Positions 1-7,695 of a stretch of DNA of 39,500 bases are shown piece by piece. Every line of letters starts with the position of its first letter. Within the stretch, counting starts at the first letter, position 1. This DNA comes from Solirubrobacterales bacterium (GTDB lineage Bacteria; Actinomycetota; Thermoleophilia; Solirubrobacterales; 70-9). The position numbers and the translations under genes are program-made. The stretch covers positions 1-39,500 of the forward strand of contig JAIBCJ010000008.1 in assembly GCA_019694145.1 (NCBI GenBank), written 5' to 3'. Below the pieces are notes generated by a model. It was not told the DNA's origin, did not search any database, and was given only the letters and a program-made list of their open reading frames with translations.

Positions 1-50
1 CCGTGGCCCATCAGACCGCAGCCAACAACCCCAACCTTCTTGATCTCCAT
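1..50 (-). CDS. Rossmann-fold dehydrogenase, N-terminus only (likely 3-hydroxyacyl-CoA dehydrogenase)
   Basis: Reading leftwards from an ATG at 50, sixteen codons give MEIKKVGVVGCGLMGH before the window ends. The GxGxxG pattern (G-C-G-L-M-G) right after a basic start is the NAD-binding loop of 3-hydroxyacyl-CoA/3-hydroxybutyryl-CoA dehydrogenases of the FadB2 type. A strong Shine-Dalgarno AGGAGGAA lies about 8 nt upstream of the ATG (near 59-66), which supports the start. Other Rossmann dehydrogenases cannot be excluded from so short a stretch. If it is the C4 enzyme, it could interconvert acetoacetyl-CoA and 3-hydroxybutyryl-CoA, feeding crotonyl-CoA to Ccr; that link is inference. Confidence 0.6.
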   Translation of the reverse strand, partial: MEIKKVGVVGCGLMGH

Positions 51-128
51 CTGGAGCCTTCCTCCTGTAGCGAAGTTCGTGAATGCCCCCGGGACGGCGG
101 AGGCGACCGGCCACGGAGCCTATTCGAT

Positions 129-476
129 CTAAAGCTCGATCAGGGTGGTGACGCCGAGGCCCAGATCGAGACAGGTCAGGCCGTACCTGGCGTACTTCTT
201 CTGCATCTCGGGACTCATCGCGCAGGTGATTCCGGGCTTGTAGGGACTGCCGGCCCACGGCTTTCCGCCATTGCCCGGCTTTCCGCCACCCTTCGAAGCG
301 TTCTTCAGGCACTGTCGCTTCTTCTTGCCCTTGAACTTCTTGCACTTCTTCTTCGCCTTGGCCGAAGCCGAAGCTGAGGCGTCCGGTGAAGCACCAGCCT
401 GTGATGGCAGGCCGATCGGACCGGCGACCAGGGCGATCGCCACCAGGGCTATCAGGAAGGTCCGGATGCGGTTCAC
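129..476 (-). CDS. Small secreted Lys/Cys-rich protein, function unknown
   Basis: 115 aa. A signal peptide occupies about residues 1-29 (MNRIRT, hydrophobic core, cleavage near SQAGA-SP). It is followed by an Ala/Ser linker, a very basic stretch (KKKCKKFKGKKKRQC) and a Gly/Pro/Lys linker. The C-terminal part contains two further cysteines (ITCAM, LTCLD), so two disulfides are possible after export. The GTG start overlaps the TGA of the upstream NTF2-like gene (GTGA), indicating translational coupling. Basic secreted proteins of this style are common in deep-branching Actinobacteria, but I do not recognise a named family. Confidence 0.7.
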   Translation of the reverse strand: MNRIRTFLIALVAIALVAGPIGLPSQAGASPDASASASAKAKKKCKKFKGKKKRQCLKNASKGGGKPGNGGKPWAGSPYKPGITCAMSPEMQKKYARYGLTCLDLGLGVTTLIEL

Positions 477-865
477 GAGGCCGTCGCCGCTTCGATCCGG
501 CTCTTCATAGCCATGCCGACGGCCTCGAGACCGGAAGCAGGCCTGACCATGACGGTCATTTCGCAGATCTTGCCTTCGTCGTTGAACTTGAGGATGTCGA
601 CGCCCTGAAGTTCCTTGTCTCCGACCCGGGCCTCGAACTGGAGCACGGCAACATCGTCGGTCTCGACGTGGGCGATGTAGTGAAAATCCTCGAAGACCTG
701 GACCACATGGCCAAGCAGGAAACCGAGCGCGTCGATGCCCTCATACGGGGTATGAACGAAGGGGCTGCGGAAGACAACATCCTCCGTGAACAGATCCCTG
801 CCCTGCTCGAAATCCTTTGCTTCCGCCGCTGCCCTGAAACCGTCGCTCTTCATATGCCGAAACAT
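473..865 (-). CDS. NTF2-like/SnoaL-type small protein
   Basis: 130 aa with the layout of the SnoaL-like NTF2 fold: an N-terminal helix (AAAEAKDFEQGRDLFTEDV), then VVFRSPFVHTPYEGIDALGFLL and alternating beta strands ending in ILKFNDEGKICEMTVMVRP. Such proteins form cone-shaped alpha+beta dimers used as isomerases, cyclases or ligand-binding domains; the substrate here is unknown. The annotated start is ATG at 865. An in-frame ATG at 853 (MKSDGF) is an alternative, because a TATAT-like hexamer lies just before it. The gene overlaps the secreted protein downstream by 4 nt, so the two are probably co-transcribed. Confidence 0.75.
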   Translation of the reverse strand: MFRHMKSDGFRAAAEAKDFEQGRDLFTEDVVFRSPFVHTPYEGIDALGFLLGHVVQVFEDFHYIAHVETDDVAVLQFEARVGDKELQGVDILKFNDEGKICEMTVMVRPASGLEAVGMAMKSRIEAATAS

Positions 866-905
866 ATAGCTGACTGAAACACGCGTGCTTTCTGTGCCGC
901 GTTAG

Positions 906-1634
906 CTACCCCGGGATCAGCTGGTCGGTGGGTACCGCGTTCACTTGGCGCTCTGCCGCAATAGCGTTATCTGTGTTTGTCTCGCAGACGACTCTCATTT
1001 CGACACCGTCGGCGTCACCGGGGGGGCTTGAAAGGTCAAGTACTCCGCTGATGGGCAGGGTTGCGAATCCGTTACCGGCAACCGTTGTTCTGGGCAGCCC
1101 CACCGTCTCCGCCGTCCCGGTCTGGATGTCGGACGAATTCACGAAGACCCGGAAAATCTCGCAGCTGGCGTTCACGTCTCCAACATCGTCGCGTTCGATC
1201 ACCAGGTATCCGTCAATCAGGTAACCAGCTGGCCCCAGTGGATAGCCCTCACTGAAGATCAGAGAGCCTCCTGTCGAGAACAGGAAGTTGGGTGTGTCCC
1301 GCTTCCAGGTCACTTCCGAAGGCCCGGCGGGTCCGGTGGCACCAGTGCTTCCCGCGATGCCAGTCGGGCCGGTTGGCCCAGACGTCAGGGCCGAAGGTGC
1401 CAGCTTTGCCGCAGTCACCGAACCGTTCTTGAGCTGTGGTGTGCCAACAGCCGCGTTTCTCAGCTTGGCGGTGTTCACAGCTTTGTTCTTCAGTTGCTTG
1501 GTTGCGACCGAGCCAGGCTTGATTCGCTTGCCATCAATCCATTTTGCTGCCGTCGCCGCGCCGCCCCCAAGCAGGACCAACACGACAACCGCGGCCAAGA
1601 TCGATACCCCGGGACTGCGCTTGAAACCCTTCAT
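906..1634 (-). CDS. Secreted collagen-like repeat protein
   Basis: 242 aa. The start at 1634 (MKGFKRSPG) is chosen because AGGGAGAG lies immediately upstream and the N-terminus is then a clean signal/anchor segment (about residues 9-30, hydrophobic AAVVVLVLLGGG). Next comes an imperfect repeat with the spacing SVxTxQLKNxAVxTxKLxNxAV (about residues 38-82), then a short collagen-like Gly-X-Thr/Pro tract (GPTGPTGIAGSTGATGPAGP, about residues 86-105). The C-terminal ~130 residues are a beta-rich domain of unknown type. The pattern is that of cell-surface stalk/adhesin-like proteins. Nothing shows a catalytic role. It precedes the HMG-CoA lyase operon on the map but is transcribed after it (same strand). 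Confidence 0.75.
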   Translation of the reverse strand: MKGFKRSPGVSILAAVVVLVLLGGGAATAAKWIDGKRIKPGSVATKQLKNKAVNTAKLRNAAVGTPQLKNGSVTAAKLAPSALTSGPTGPTGIAGSTGATGPAGPSEVTWKRDTPNFLFSTGGSLIFSEGYPLGPAGYLIDGYLVIERDDVGDVNASCEIFRVFVNSSDIQTGTAETVGLPRTTVAGNGFATLPISGVLDLSSPPGDADGVEMRVVCETNTDNAIAAERQVNAVPTDQLIPG

Positions 1635-1708
1635 CACTCTCCCTGGTGGCCGGCTGTTCCCGGCTAGATAGACGATCCGCAAATTCTAAGTGCCGCTCTA
1701 CCGTCTCG

Positions 1709-2671
1709 TCAAGGATTCCGCTCGGAAAGGTCCTTCCAGTCAATGGGCCCGGCCTTGAGGACGTGGGAACCGAGAGGTCGGCCGAGTACCTTCTGGACCT
1801 CGGCCGAGACCTCGATCAGCTTTGGCAGGTCCACCCCGGTTTCGATGCCCATCTCGCCCAACATGGAGATCAGGTCTTCCGATGCGATGTTCCCGGTTGC
1901 GCCGGGCGGAACAGGACAGCCACCGAGCTCGCCGAAGCTCGACTCGAACGAGTCGATGCCTTCCTCCAGCGCTGCGAGGACATTGGCGAGACCCTGTCCG
2001 CGGGTGTCATGGAAGTGCGCGGTCAGCTCCGTATCCCCCAGCCCCTCCTGCTTGAAGCGCTCGCGGACCGTCGAGAAGAAGCGCCGGACCTGAACCGGGT
2101 TGGCCATGCCGGTCGTGTCCCCGAACCCAACTTCCACGCAGCCCGCCCTGGCCAGCCGCAGGGCCAGCGCGAGCACGTTCTCGACCGGCACATCGCCTTC
2201 GTAGGGACAACCGAAGGAAGTGGAAATCACCCCTTCGCAGCGGAGCCCGGCTTCCACAGCCACCGGGATCGTCTCTTTCAGACCGCTCATCGACTCCTCG
2301 ACGCTGCGATTGACGTTCTTGCGGTTGTGTGTCTCGGAAGCGGAGAGGAAGAAGTTGGTCTCGTCGAAGCGGTCGCGAAGATCGAGTGCGTTCTCGAGCC
2401 CACGACGGTTCGGGATCAGTACCGAGTAGGAGACACCTTCGGGACGATCGATGCCGTTCAGGACTTCAACCCCATCCGAGAGCTGCGGGATCACGTCGGG
2501 CCGAACGAAGGAAGTGACCTCGATCCGCCTCAGGCCAGTCTGGCCGAGCATGTTGATCAGCCGGATCTTCTCCTCTGTCGGGATTACTTCGGGCTCGTTC
2601 TGGAAGCCGTCACGCGGTCCTACCTCGCGGATCCTGACCGCCTTGGGGAAGTTCTCTTCGCTGAAGGCCAT
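1709..2671 (-). CDS. Hydroxymethylglutaryl-CoA lyase family protein
   Basis: 320 aa, the usual length for bacterial HMG-CoA lyase. The family cleaves HMG-CoA to acetoacetate and acetyl-CoA (end of leucine degradation) using a TIM barrel and a divalent metal. Seen motifs: the N-terminal VGPRDGFQNE with catalytic Arg20 and metal-binding Asp21, the metal ligands His219 and His221 in HFHDTRGQ, and the signature loop GELGGCPVPPGATGN carrying the active-site Cys252. The FlK-like thioesterase gene is 11 nt upstream, so the pair forms one operon. Related lyases acting on other 3-hydroxy-3-methyl acyl-CoAs cannot be excluded; the family assignment itself is firm. Confidence 0.88.
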   Translation of the reverse strand: MAFSEENFPKAVRIREVGPRDGFQNEPEVIPTEEKIRLINMLGQTGLRRIEVTSFVRPDVIPQLSDGVEVLNGIDRPEGVSYSVLIPNRRGLENALDLRDRFDETNFFLSASETHNRKNVNRSVEESMSGLKETIPVAVEAGLRCEGVISTSFGCPYEGDVPVENVLALALRLARAGCVEVGFGDTTGMANPVQVRRFFSTVRERFKQEGLGDTELTAHFHDTRGQGLANVLAALEEGIDSFESSFGELGGCPVPPGATGNIASEDLISMLGEMGIETGVDLPKLIEVSAEVQKVLGRPLGSHVLKAGPIDWKDLSERNP

Positions 2672-2682
2672 GGGTTCCCCGC

Positions 2683-3054
2683 TCAGGCGACATTGAAGGT
2701 GATCGCGCGACGTTCGTGGGTTCCAACCCCGAGAACCCTGTCGCCTTCGCGGACCTCAACCGAGAAGCGGAACTTGCGCTCGTCGATTACCTCGTCGAGG
2801 CGACCCCAGGCGGTGCACTCGGCCCCTTCACCCGCTCCGGAGACATGCTTGACGTTCACCTCGAAGCCGACCGTGGCCGATCCTTCGGGCAGGAACTCCT
2901 GGACCAGAAGGGCACAGTTCCGCTCCATCATTCCGATCATCCCGGGGGTCGAGAGCACCCCGGTCTCGAGAAGACCGCCGACGTCGGTCATCAGCATCCC
3001 CTCGACGGTGAAGTTTTCCTCGCGCTCGGTCCCGGTCTTCTCGGCAATCGACAT
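2683..3054 (-). CDS. FlK-like hot-dog acyl-CoA thioesterase
   Basis: 123 aa hot-dog fold protein similar to the fluoroacetyl-CoA thioesterase FlK. The Thr-Glu-His set of FlK (T42, E50, H76 in the S. cattleya enzyme, from general knowledge) is matched with the same spacings by T36 (STPGM), E44 (MMERN) and H70 (VNVKHVSG). The C-terminal strand ends in GVGTHERRAI, also typical. The family includes many non-fluoroacetate thioesterases, so the substrate is open; in this operon with HMG-CoA lyase a short-chain acyl-CoA is plausible. It appears leaderless: TATTCT at 3061-3066 followed by TGGCCC and the ATG. It is divergent from npdG across 45 bp. Confidence 0.8.
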   Translation of the reverse strand: MSIAEKTGTEREENFTVEGMLMTDVGGLLETGVLSTPGMIGMMERNCALLVQEFLPEGSATVGFEVNVKHVSGAGEGAECTAWGRLDEVIDERKFRFSVEVREGDRVLGVGTHERRAITFNVA

Positions 3055-3060
3055 GGGCCA

Positions 3061-3066
3061 AGAATA
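3061..3066 (-). promoter_or_regulatory. -10 hexamer of leaderless FlK-like gene
   Basis: TATTCT on the minus strand, followed by 6 nt (TGGCCC) and the ATG at 3054. No Shine-Dalgarno sequence. Confidence 0.55.
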
Positions 3067-3085
3067 GTTGGGCTGCGGCTTGACC

Positions 3086-3091
3086 TAGACT
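3086..3091 (+). promoter_or_regulatory. -10 hexamer of leaderless npdG
   Basis: TAGACT followed by 8 nt and the GTG at 3100. It lies back to back with the FlK-gene -10 element, 19 bp away, so the two promoters share one short divergent region. Confidence 0.55.
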
Positions 3092-3099
3092 GCGACCCC

Positions 3100-3795
3100 G
3101 TGAGCGAGAACAGCGAATCACCTGTCATCCCTGTAATCGGCGGAACGGGAGCGCTCGGCTCCGGCCTCGCCAAACGCTGGGCTGCCGGAGGCGCCAGGGT
3201 CGTGATCGGCTCTCGTGACGCCGGCCGTGCGGCAGAGGCCGCGGCAAAGATCGCCGAAGAGACGGGTGGAACGGTCGAAGGCATGTCCAACGAGGATGCC
3301 GCGAAAGCCGCCGACATCGTCTTTCTCACCATTCCCTTCCGGAACCAGTCCGAGTACCTGACCAATCTCAAGGGATCGCTGACCGAAGGTCAGATCCTGG
3401 TCGACTGCTCGGTACCTCTTGCCGCAGCGATCAGTGGCAAGGCGACCCGAACGATCGGCGTCTGGCAAGGCTCCGCGGCCGAACAGGCGCAGGAGATGGT
3501 CCCCGACGGGGTGACTGTGGTCTCCGCTCTCCACACCGTCAGCGCCCCCGGACTCGCCGACCTGTCACATGACCTTGACGAGGACGTGCCGGTCTGTGGC
3601 GACAGGAAGGCCGACAAGGCGAGGGTCGCCGAACTGATTTCGAGGATCGAAGGCCTGCGCCCGGTAAATGCCGGCGCCCTCGAGATCTCGCGGATCGTCG
3701 AACAGATCACCGCCCTGATGATCTCGGTCAACATCAGGTACAAGACCCACGCCGGGCTCAAGTTCACGAACCTCCCCGAGGGCGAGACTTTCTGA
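3100..3795 (+). CDS. npdG: F420-dependent NADP oxidoreductase (NPDG family)
   Basis: 231 aa cytoplasmic enzyme passing hydride between NADPH and coenzyme F420. The N-terminus carries the NADP-binding loop IPVIGGTGALGSGLAKRWA and the family segment VVIGSRDAGRA; further on are IVFLTIPF and ALHTVSAPGL. The length matches the family (about 210-240 aa). The start is GTG 3100, selected because a -10 hexamer sits 8 nt upstream; the longer open frame to 2716 runs antisense through the FlK-like gene and is rejected. It is the first gene of a run whose last three members make F420, and its stop overlaps the ATG of fbiA (TGATG), so reductant supply and cofactor synthesis are translationally linked. Confidence 0.88.
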   Translation: MSENSESPVIPVIGGTGALGSGLAKRWAAGGARVVIGSRDAGRAAEAAAKIAEETGGTVEGMSNEDAAKAADIVFLTIPFRNQSEYLTNLKGSLTEGQILVDCSVPLAAAISGKATRTIGVWQGSAAEQAQEMVPDGVTVVSALHTVSAPGLADLSHDLDEDVPVCGDRKADKARVAELISRIEGLRPVNAGALEISRIVEQITALMISVNIRYKTHAGLKFTNLPEGETF

Positions 3796-4721
3796 TGAAG
3801 GTCGCCCTGCTGGCCGGGGGCACTGGCGGGGCCAAGCTTGCTGCCGGGATGCAGGCGGTGGTCGGCGACGGGCTGACCGTGATCGCCAACACCGGCGACG
3901 ACATCGAGACCCTCGGCGTCTACGTCTCACCCGACCCGGACCTGGTCACCTACTGGCTGTCCGGACAGGTGGACGAAGTGCGGGGCTGGGGCATCAAGGA
4001 CGATGGTTTCGACGTCTTCCAGCGGATGGCACGATTCGGAGCCCCCGACTGGTTCGGACTCTCCAACCTCGACCTCGCCGCCTGCCTCTACCGCAAGGAC
4101 TTCATGGCCTCAGGCGGACGCCTGACGGATGCCCAGGCGCAGATCACGAGGGGGCTCGGAGTCAGGGCCACCGTGCTGCCGATGTCTGACCAGCCAGTCC
4201 GCACGCGGATCAAAAGCAGCGGGGAGTGGCGCGGGCTGCAGGAGTATCTGATCATCGAGGGCGGCCAGACCGAGGTTGAAGGCGTCCAGCTCGACGGAAT
4301 CGAGGAAGCCGAACCAACCCCCGAGCTGATCGAGGCGATCAGTTCGGCGGACCTGATCGTGATCGGCCCTTCCAACCCGGTGATCAGCATCGGTCCGATC
4401 CTCGCCGTGCCGGGGATCCGCGACGCGATGATCACTGCGCCTGCTCCGGTCGTCGCGGTCAGCCCCTATGTGGCCGGCAAGGTGATCAAGGGCCCGACCG
4501 ACCTCTTCATGAAGGCGATTGGCCGGCCAACCACGGCGACCGGAGTGGCCGGTCTCTATCAGGGTCTGATCAACGCGATGATCACCGACGCCGATGATCC
4601 GGACCCGCCGCCGACCGAGGTCCGTTCCTTCTCCACGGCGACCCTGATGCACAGCGCCGAGAGCCGGGCAACGGTCGCCCGGGCCGTGATCAAGGTCGGC
4701 GAGACCCTGGCCGGATCTTGA
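3795..4721 (+). CDS. fbiA: 2-phospho-L-lactate/enolpyruvate transferase (F420-0 synthesis, CofD/FbiA)
   Basis: 308 aa. CofD/FbiA joins the GDP-activated 3-carbon acid to the deazaflavin Fo, giving (dehydro)F420-0. Seen motifs: LLAGGTGGAKLAAG at the N-terminus, IANTGDDIETLGVYVSPDPD about 30 residues on, the family segment DWFGLSNLDLA, and VIGPSNPVISIGPIL in the C-terminal half. Length matches the family. The ATG overlaps the npdG stop, and the TGA overlaps the TTG start of the next gene, so translation is coupled on both sides. In Actinobacteria the activated donor is thought to derive from phosphoenolpyruvate. Confidence 0.93.
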   Translation: MKVALLAGGTGGAKLAAGMQAVVGDGLTVIANTGDDIETLGVYVSPDPDLVTYWLSGQVDEVRGWGIKDDGFDVFQRMARFGAPDWFGLSNLDLAACLYRKDFMASGGRLTDAQAQITRGLGVRATVLPMSDQPVRTRIKSSGEWRGLQEYLIIEGGQTEVEGVQLDGIEEAEPTPELIEAISSADLIVIGPSNPVISIGPILAVPGIRDAMITAPAPVVAVSPYVAGKVIKGPTDLFMKAIGRPTTATGVAGLYQGLINAMITDADDPDPPPTEVRSFSTATLMHSAESRATVARAVIKVGETLAGS

Positions 4722-5371
4722 ACTCGGTCGCGGTAATCACGGCAAAGAGATTTCCCGCGGCCAAACAGCGCATGGCCGGCGGAGTGCCCGAAGAGAGGCG
4801 CCTGGCCCTGGTCGAGGCGATGCTCGGCGACGTGCTCGAGGCAGTGACCGGGGCAAGGCAGGTCAACTTCACGGTAGTCGTCACCGGCGAGGTTGCCGCG
4901 GCAGACCTGGCGGCCGGCCATGGCGCCGAGGTGATCCACGACCCGGAGGACGCCGGTCACATCGGTGCCGCCGAACTCGGGATCGAGCGGGCGATCGAAC
5001 TCGGAGCCGAGTGCGTGATCCTCCTGCCGGGCGATTGTCCGCTGCTTGAGGCCCGTGAAATCGACAGCCTGCTGACCGGCATCCCGGAGAAATTCGTCAC
5101 GGTTGTTCCAGATCGGCACGGAACGGGTACGAACGCCCTTGTGCTCCGTCCTCCTGATGCGATCAAACCGGCTTTCGGCGAAGGAAGCTGCCAGAGACAC
5201 CTCCGCCTCGCCCGGGATGCGGGGCTGCCGCACGACACGGAAGAGGTTGCGGGACTGGCCCTGGATCTCGATACTCCAGCTGACATCGTTGCCCTGACCA
5301 CAAAGATCGAGATGGTTCGTGCCACCGGGGGAAATCCGGCCCCGCGGACCGCCGCCGTCCTGGGCATCTAG
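4718..5371 (+). CDS. fbiD: Phosphoenolpyruvate/2-phospholactate guanylyltransferase (CofC/FbiD)
   Basis: 217 aa nucleotidyltransferase that activates PEP (actinobacterial FbiD) or 2-phospholactate (archaeal CofC) with GTP for FbiA. The GT-A-like nucleotide-binding segment is altered to ITAKRFPAAKQRM at the N-terminus, and the metal/substrate motifs ILLPGDCPLL and VPDRHGTGTNAL are present. The start is TTG overlapping the fbiA stop (TTGA). The encoded donor preference (PEP or 2-phospholactate) cannot be read with certainty by eye; PEP is assumed from the actinobacterial context. Confidence 0.88.
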   Translation: MNSVAVITAKRFPAAKQRMAGGVPEERRLALVEAMLGDVLEAVTGARQVNFTVVVTGEVAAADLAAGHGAEVIHDPEDAGHIGAAELGIERAIELGAECVILLPGDCPLLEAREIDSLLTGIPEKFVTVVPDRHGTGTNALVLRPPDAIKPAFGEGSCQRHLRLARDAGLPHDTEEVAGLALDLDTPADIVALTTKIEMVRATGGNPAPRTAAVLGI

Positions 5372-6124
5372 ATGGACGCCGCGATGATCATCCCGGTCGA
5401 GGGTCTGCCAGAGGTGACCGAAACCTTCAACATCGGCAAGGCGATTGCCGAGCGGGTTCAGATGACCGACGGCGACATCGTCGCGGTTTCGCAGAAGATC
5501 GTCTCCAAGTCGGAAGGTCGCGTCGTCAGGTTGGATGAGACCGACCCCGGACCGGATGCCGTCTCGCTGGCCGCCCGGACCGGCAAGGATCCGAGGCTGG
5601 TGCAGCACGTGCTGAACGAGAGCCGGAACCTGATCCGGGTTGACGAGCAGCGGAGCGTCCTGATCACCGAGACCCATCACGGCTACATCTGCGCAAACGC
5701 CGGCATCGACCAGTCGAATACGGCCGGCGAGAACCAAGCGATCCTGCTGCCGCTGGACCCGGACGGTTCGGCCCGGCGGATCCGGGTTGAGCTGGAAACC
5801 GCATCGGGGGTCAAGGCGGCGGTGGTGGTCACCGACAGCTTCGGCCGGGCCTGGCGTCACGGCCAGGTCGAGACCGCGATCGGCTGCGCCGGAATCGACC
5901 CGCTGGACGACTGGCGCGGCCAGGAGGACCAGCGGGGCCGGGAGCTGACCGCAACCGTAATCGCGGTGGCCGACCAGATCGCCGCCGCTTCCGACCTGGT
6001 CCGGACCAAGACCGACGGCGTGCCAGCCGTGGTCCTGAGAGGGCTCGACCATTTCGTCACGGAAGACGACGGCCCGGGCTGCGCGGCCCAGCTGCGCGAA
6101 CCCGGTGACGACCTCTTCCGCTAG
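5372..6124 (+). CDS. cofE: F420-0:gamma-glutamyl ligase (CofE; stand-alone FbiB N-domain)
   Basis: 250 aa. CofE adds glutamates to F420-0 with GTP. Typical segments are present: GDIVAVSQKIVSKSEGR, HGYICANAGIDQSN, VVVTDSFGRAWR and QEDQRGRELT. The ATG follows the fbiD stop with no gap. In mycobacteria FbiB is a fusion of this domain with a C-terminal FMN-binding nitroreductase-like domain that reduces dehydro-F420; here the protein ends at the ligase domain, so that reduction must be done by a separate protein. The RibD-like reductase 13 bp downstream is one untested candidate. Confidence 0.92.
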   Translation: MDAAMIIPVEGLPEVTETFNIGKAIAERVQMTDGDIVAVSQKIVSKSEGRVVRLDETDPGPDAVSLAARTGKDPRLVQHVLNESRNLIRVDEQRSVLITETHHGYICANAGIDQSNTAGENQAILLPLDPDGSARRIRVELETASGVKAAVVVTDSFGRAWRHGQVETAIGCAGIDPLDDWRGQEDQRGRELTATVIAVADQIAAASDLVRTKTDGVPAVVLRGLDHFVTEDDGPGCAAQLREPGDDLFR

Positions 6125-6125
6125 T

Positions 6126-6131
6126 TACCCT
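6126..6131 (+). promoter_or_regulatory. -10 hexamer of leaderless RibD-like gene
   Basis: TACCCT, then GAGTCC and the ATG at 6138 (6 nt). It lies within the short gap after cofE, so the gene can be transcribed apart from the F420 operon. Confidence 0.5.
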
Positions 6132-6137
6132 GAGTCC

Positions 6138-6704
6138 ATGGGACGACTCATTTACGGATCGATGTCGATCACGCTGGATGGCTACTTTGCTGACGCCGAC
6201 GGCGGTATCGGCTGGACCGTGCCGGAGGATGAAGTCCACCGGCTCGCCAACCAGCAGGTTCGAGGTCACGCGGCCGTCATCATGGGCCGCGGCCTCTACG
6301 AGATGATGGTCCCGTACTGGTACGACCTCCTGGGGTCCGGCGAGGGCGGTGAAATCGAGCAGGAGTTCGCCATGGTCTGGGACGAGATACCGAAGTTCGT
6401 TGCCTCGCGCACCCTGACCGCGGTTCACGAGACCTGCCAGCTGATCGAGGGCGACGCGGTGGACTGGATTGCCCGCAAGAAGGCCGAGACCGACGGCGAC
6501 ATCGAGGTGAGCGGCATCGACCTCGCCTCCCAGGTCGAGGCAGCCGGGCTGATCGACGTCTACCGCTTCAATCTCCTGCCCGTCGTCCTCGGCGGCGGCA
6601 AGCCGTTCTTCCCCGGGAACGGAACCCGGCGGGACCTTGAACTGACCGATCTCCAGCGCTTCCCGGGCGGCACCGTCGCGCTCGAGTACACCGTCAAACG
6701 GTGA
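6138..6704 (+). CDS. RibD C-terminal/dihydrofolate reductase-like protein
   Basis: 188 aa. MGRLIYGSMSITLDGYFAD is the usual opening of the RibD_C/DHFR-like family, followed by AVIMGRGLYEMM (nucleotide-binding region) and the C-terminal LLPVVLGGGKPFFP. Members reduce pteridine/flavin-related substrates with NAD(P)H; most are uncharacterised. The start at 6138 is chosen over an upstream in-frame ATG at 6105 because the family consensus begins here and a -10 hexamer lies 6 nt before it. It follows the F420 operon closely and its 3' end overlaps the convergent alcohol dehydrogenase gene by 11 bp. Confidence 0.82.
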   Translation: MGRLIYGSMSITLDGYFADADGGIGWTVPEDEVHRLANQQVRGHAAVIMGRGLYEMMVPYWYDLLGSGEGGEIEQEFAMVWDEIPKFVASRTLTAVHETCQLIEGDAVDWIARKKAETDGDIEVSGIDLASQVEAAGLIDVYRFNLLPVVLGGGKPFFPGNGTRRDLELTDLQRFPGGTVALEYTVKR

Positions 6705-7677
6705 GTACGGTGGAACCTTCCGAGGCGCCGCTCCGGATCCCGTCCAGCGCCTGATTCGCACTTTCGAGGGGAAGCAGCTCGACCATCGGCTCGACCCGGT
6801 GCCGGGCCGCGAGCTCCAGCAGGGCGGTGCCGTCGGCCCGGGTCAGGTTCGCCACCGAATGAAGGCTCCGCTCCTCCCAGAGCAGCTCGTAGGGGAACGA
6901 GGGGATGTCGCTCATGTGGATGCCGGCGCTGACGATCCTCGCCCCGCGCTCGCTGGCCCGGAGGGCATCGACCATCAGCGAACCGACCGGGGCGAAGACG
7001 ATCGCCGCGTCGAACGGCTCCGGCGGAGTCTCGTCCGACCCCCCGGCCCACTCGGCCCCGAGCGAGCGGGCAAATGCCTGGCCGGCCTGGTCACCGGGTC
7101 TGGTGAAAGCGAAAACGCGGCGGCCCTCGGCGGCCGTGATCTGGCAGAGGATGTGAGCGGAGGATCCGAAACCGTAGAGACCCAGTCGCTCGCCGTCTCC
7201 GGCGATCGCCAGCGCCCGGTAGCCGATCATCCCGGCGCAAAGGAGCGGTGCCACGTGAGTGTCATCGATCGCCGCGGAAAGGGGGAAACAGAACCTCTGG
7301 TCGGCGACCGCGAACTCCGCGTACCCGCCGTCGGAGTCATAACCGGTGAAGCGGGCGTTCTCACAGAGGTTCTCCCGGCCCTCCCGGCAGAAGCGACAGT
7401 CCCCGTCGGTCCAGCCCAGCCAGGGCACGCCGATCCGGTCACCGGTCCCGAAGCGGTCCGCGTCTTCTCCCGCGGCCTCGACCGTGCCGACGATCTGGTG
7501 GCCGGGAACCAGCGGCAGCTTCGGCTCGCTCAGCTCGCCGTCAACGATGTGCAGGTCGGTCCGGCAAACCCCGCAGGTTGAAACCCGGATCAGAATCTGG
7601 CCGGGACCGGGCTCGGGGACGGGAAGTTCCCGCGGGACGAGGTCGCCGGGCTGGCTTTCGAGGACCATCGCGCGCAT
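6694..7677 (-). CDS. Zinc-dependent alcohol dehydrogenase (MDR superfamily)
   Basis: 327 aa. Catalytic zinc site: Cys35 in STCGVCRTDLH and His60 in VPGHQIVG; the usual GHE glutamate is Gln61 here. A structural-zinc lobe with clustered cysteines (DGDCRFCREGRENLC) follows, then the nucleotide-binding segment LGLYGFGSSAHILCQ. It resembles the AdhA/AdhP-like group of actinobacterial alcohol dehydrogenases; the substrate is unknown. The start at 7677 is preceded by GGGAGGGG, and it lies 18 nt downstream of fbiC, so the two are probably co-transcribed. Whether it uses NAD(P) or another acceptor was not tested; the F420 neighbourhood alone is not evidence for F420 use. Confidence 0.82.
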   Translation of the reverse strand: MRAMVLESQPGDLVPRELPVPEPGPGQILIRVSTCGVCRTDLHIVDGELSEPKLPLVPGHQIVGTVEAAGEDADRFGTGDRIGVPWLGWTDGDCRFCREGRENLCENARFTGYDSDGGYAEFAVADQRFCFPLSAAIDDTHVAPLLCAGMIGYRALAIAGDGERLGLYGFGSSAHILCQITAAEGRRVFAFTRPGDQAGQAFARSLGAEWAGGSDETPPEPFDAAIVFAPVGSLMVDALRASERGARIVSAGIHMSDIPSFPYELLWEERSLHSVANLTRADGTALLELAARHRVEPMVELLPLESANQALDGIRSGASEGSTVLTV

Positions 7678-7695
7678 CGCCCGGCCCCTCCCGAT

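Noticed and set aside
2716-3099. N-terminal extension of npdG to 2716
   Set aside because: It is antisense to the FlK-like gene and adds 128 residues without family similarity; the Rossmann motif begins right after the GTG at 3100.
4559-6052. 497-codon open frame on the minus strand
   Set aside because: Antisense to cofC/cofE; no recognisable domain, composition of a high-GC shadow frame. The same holds for long antisense frames at 8443-9801, 18688-20409, 20551-21960, 24712-25965, 36929-38197 and 38194-38970.
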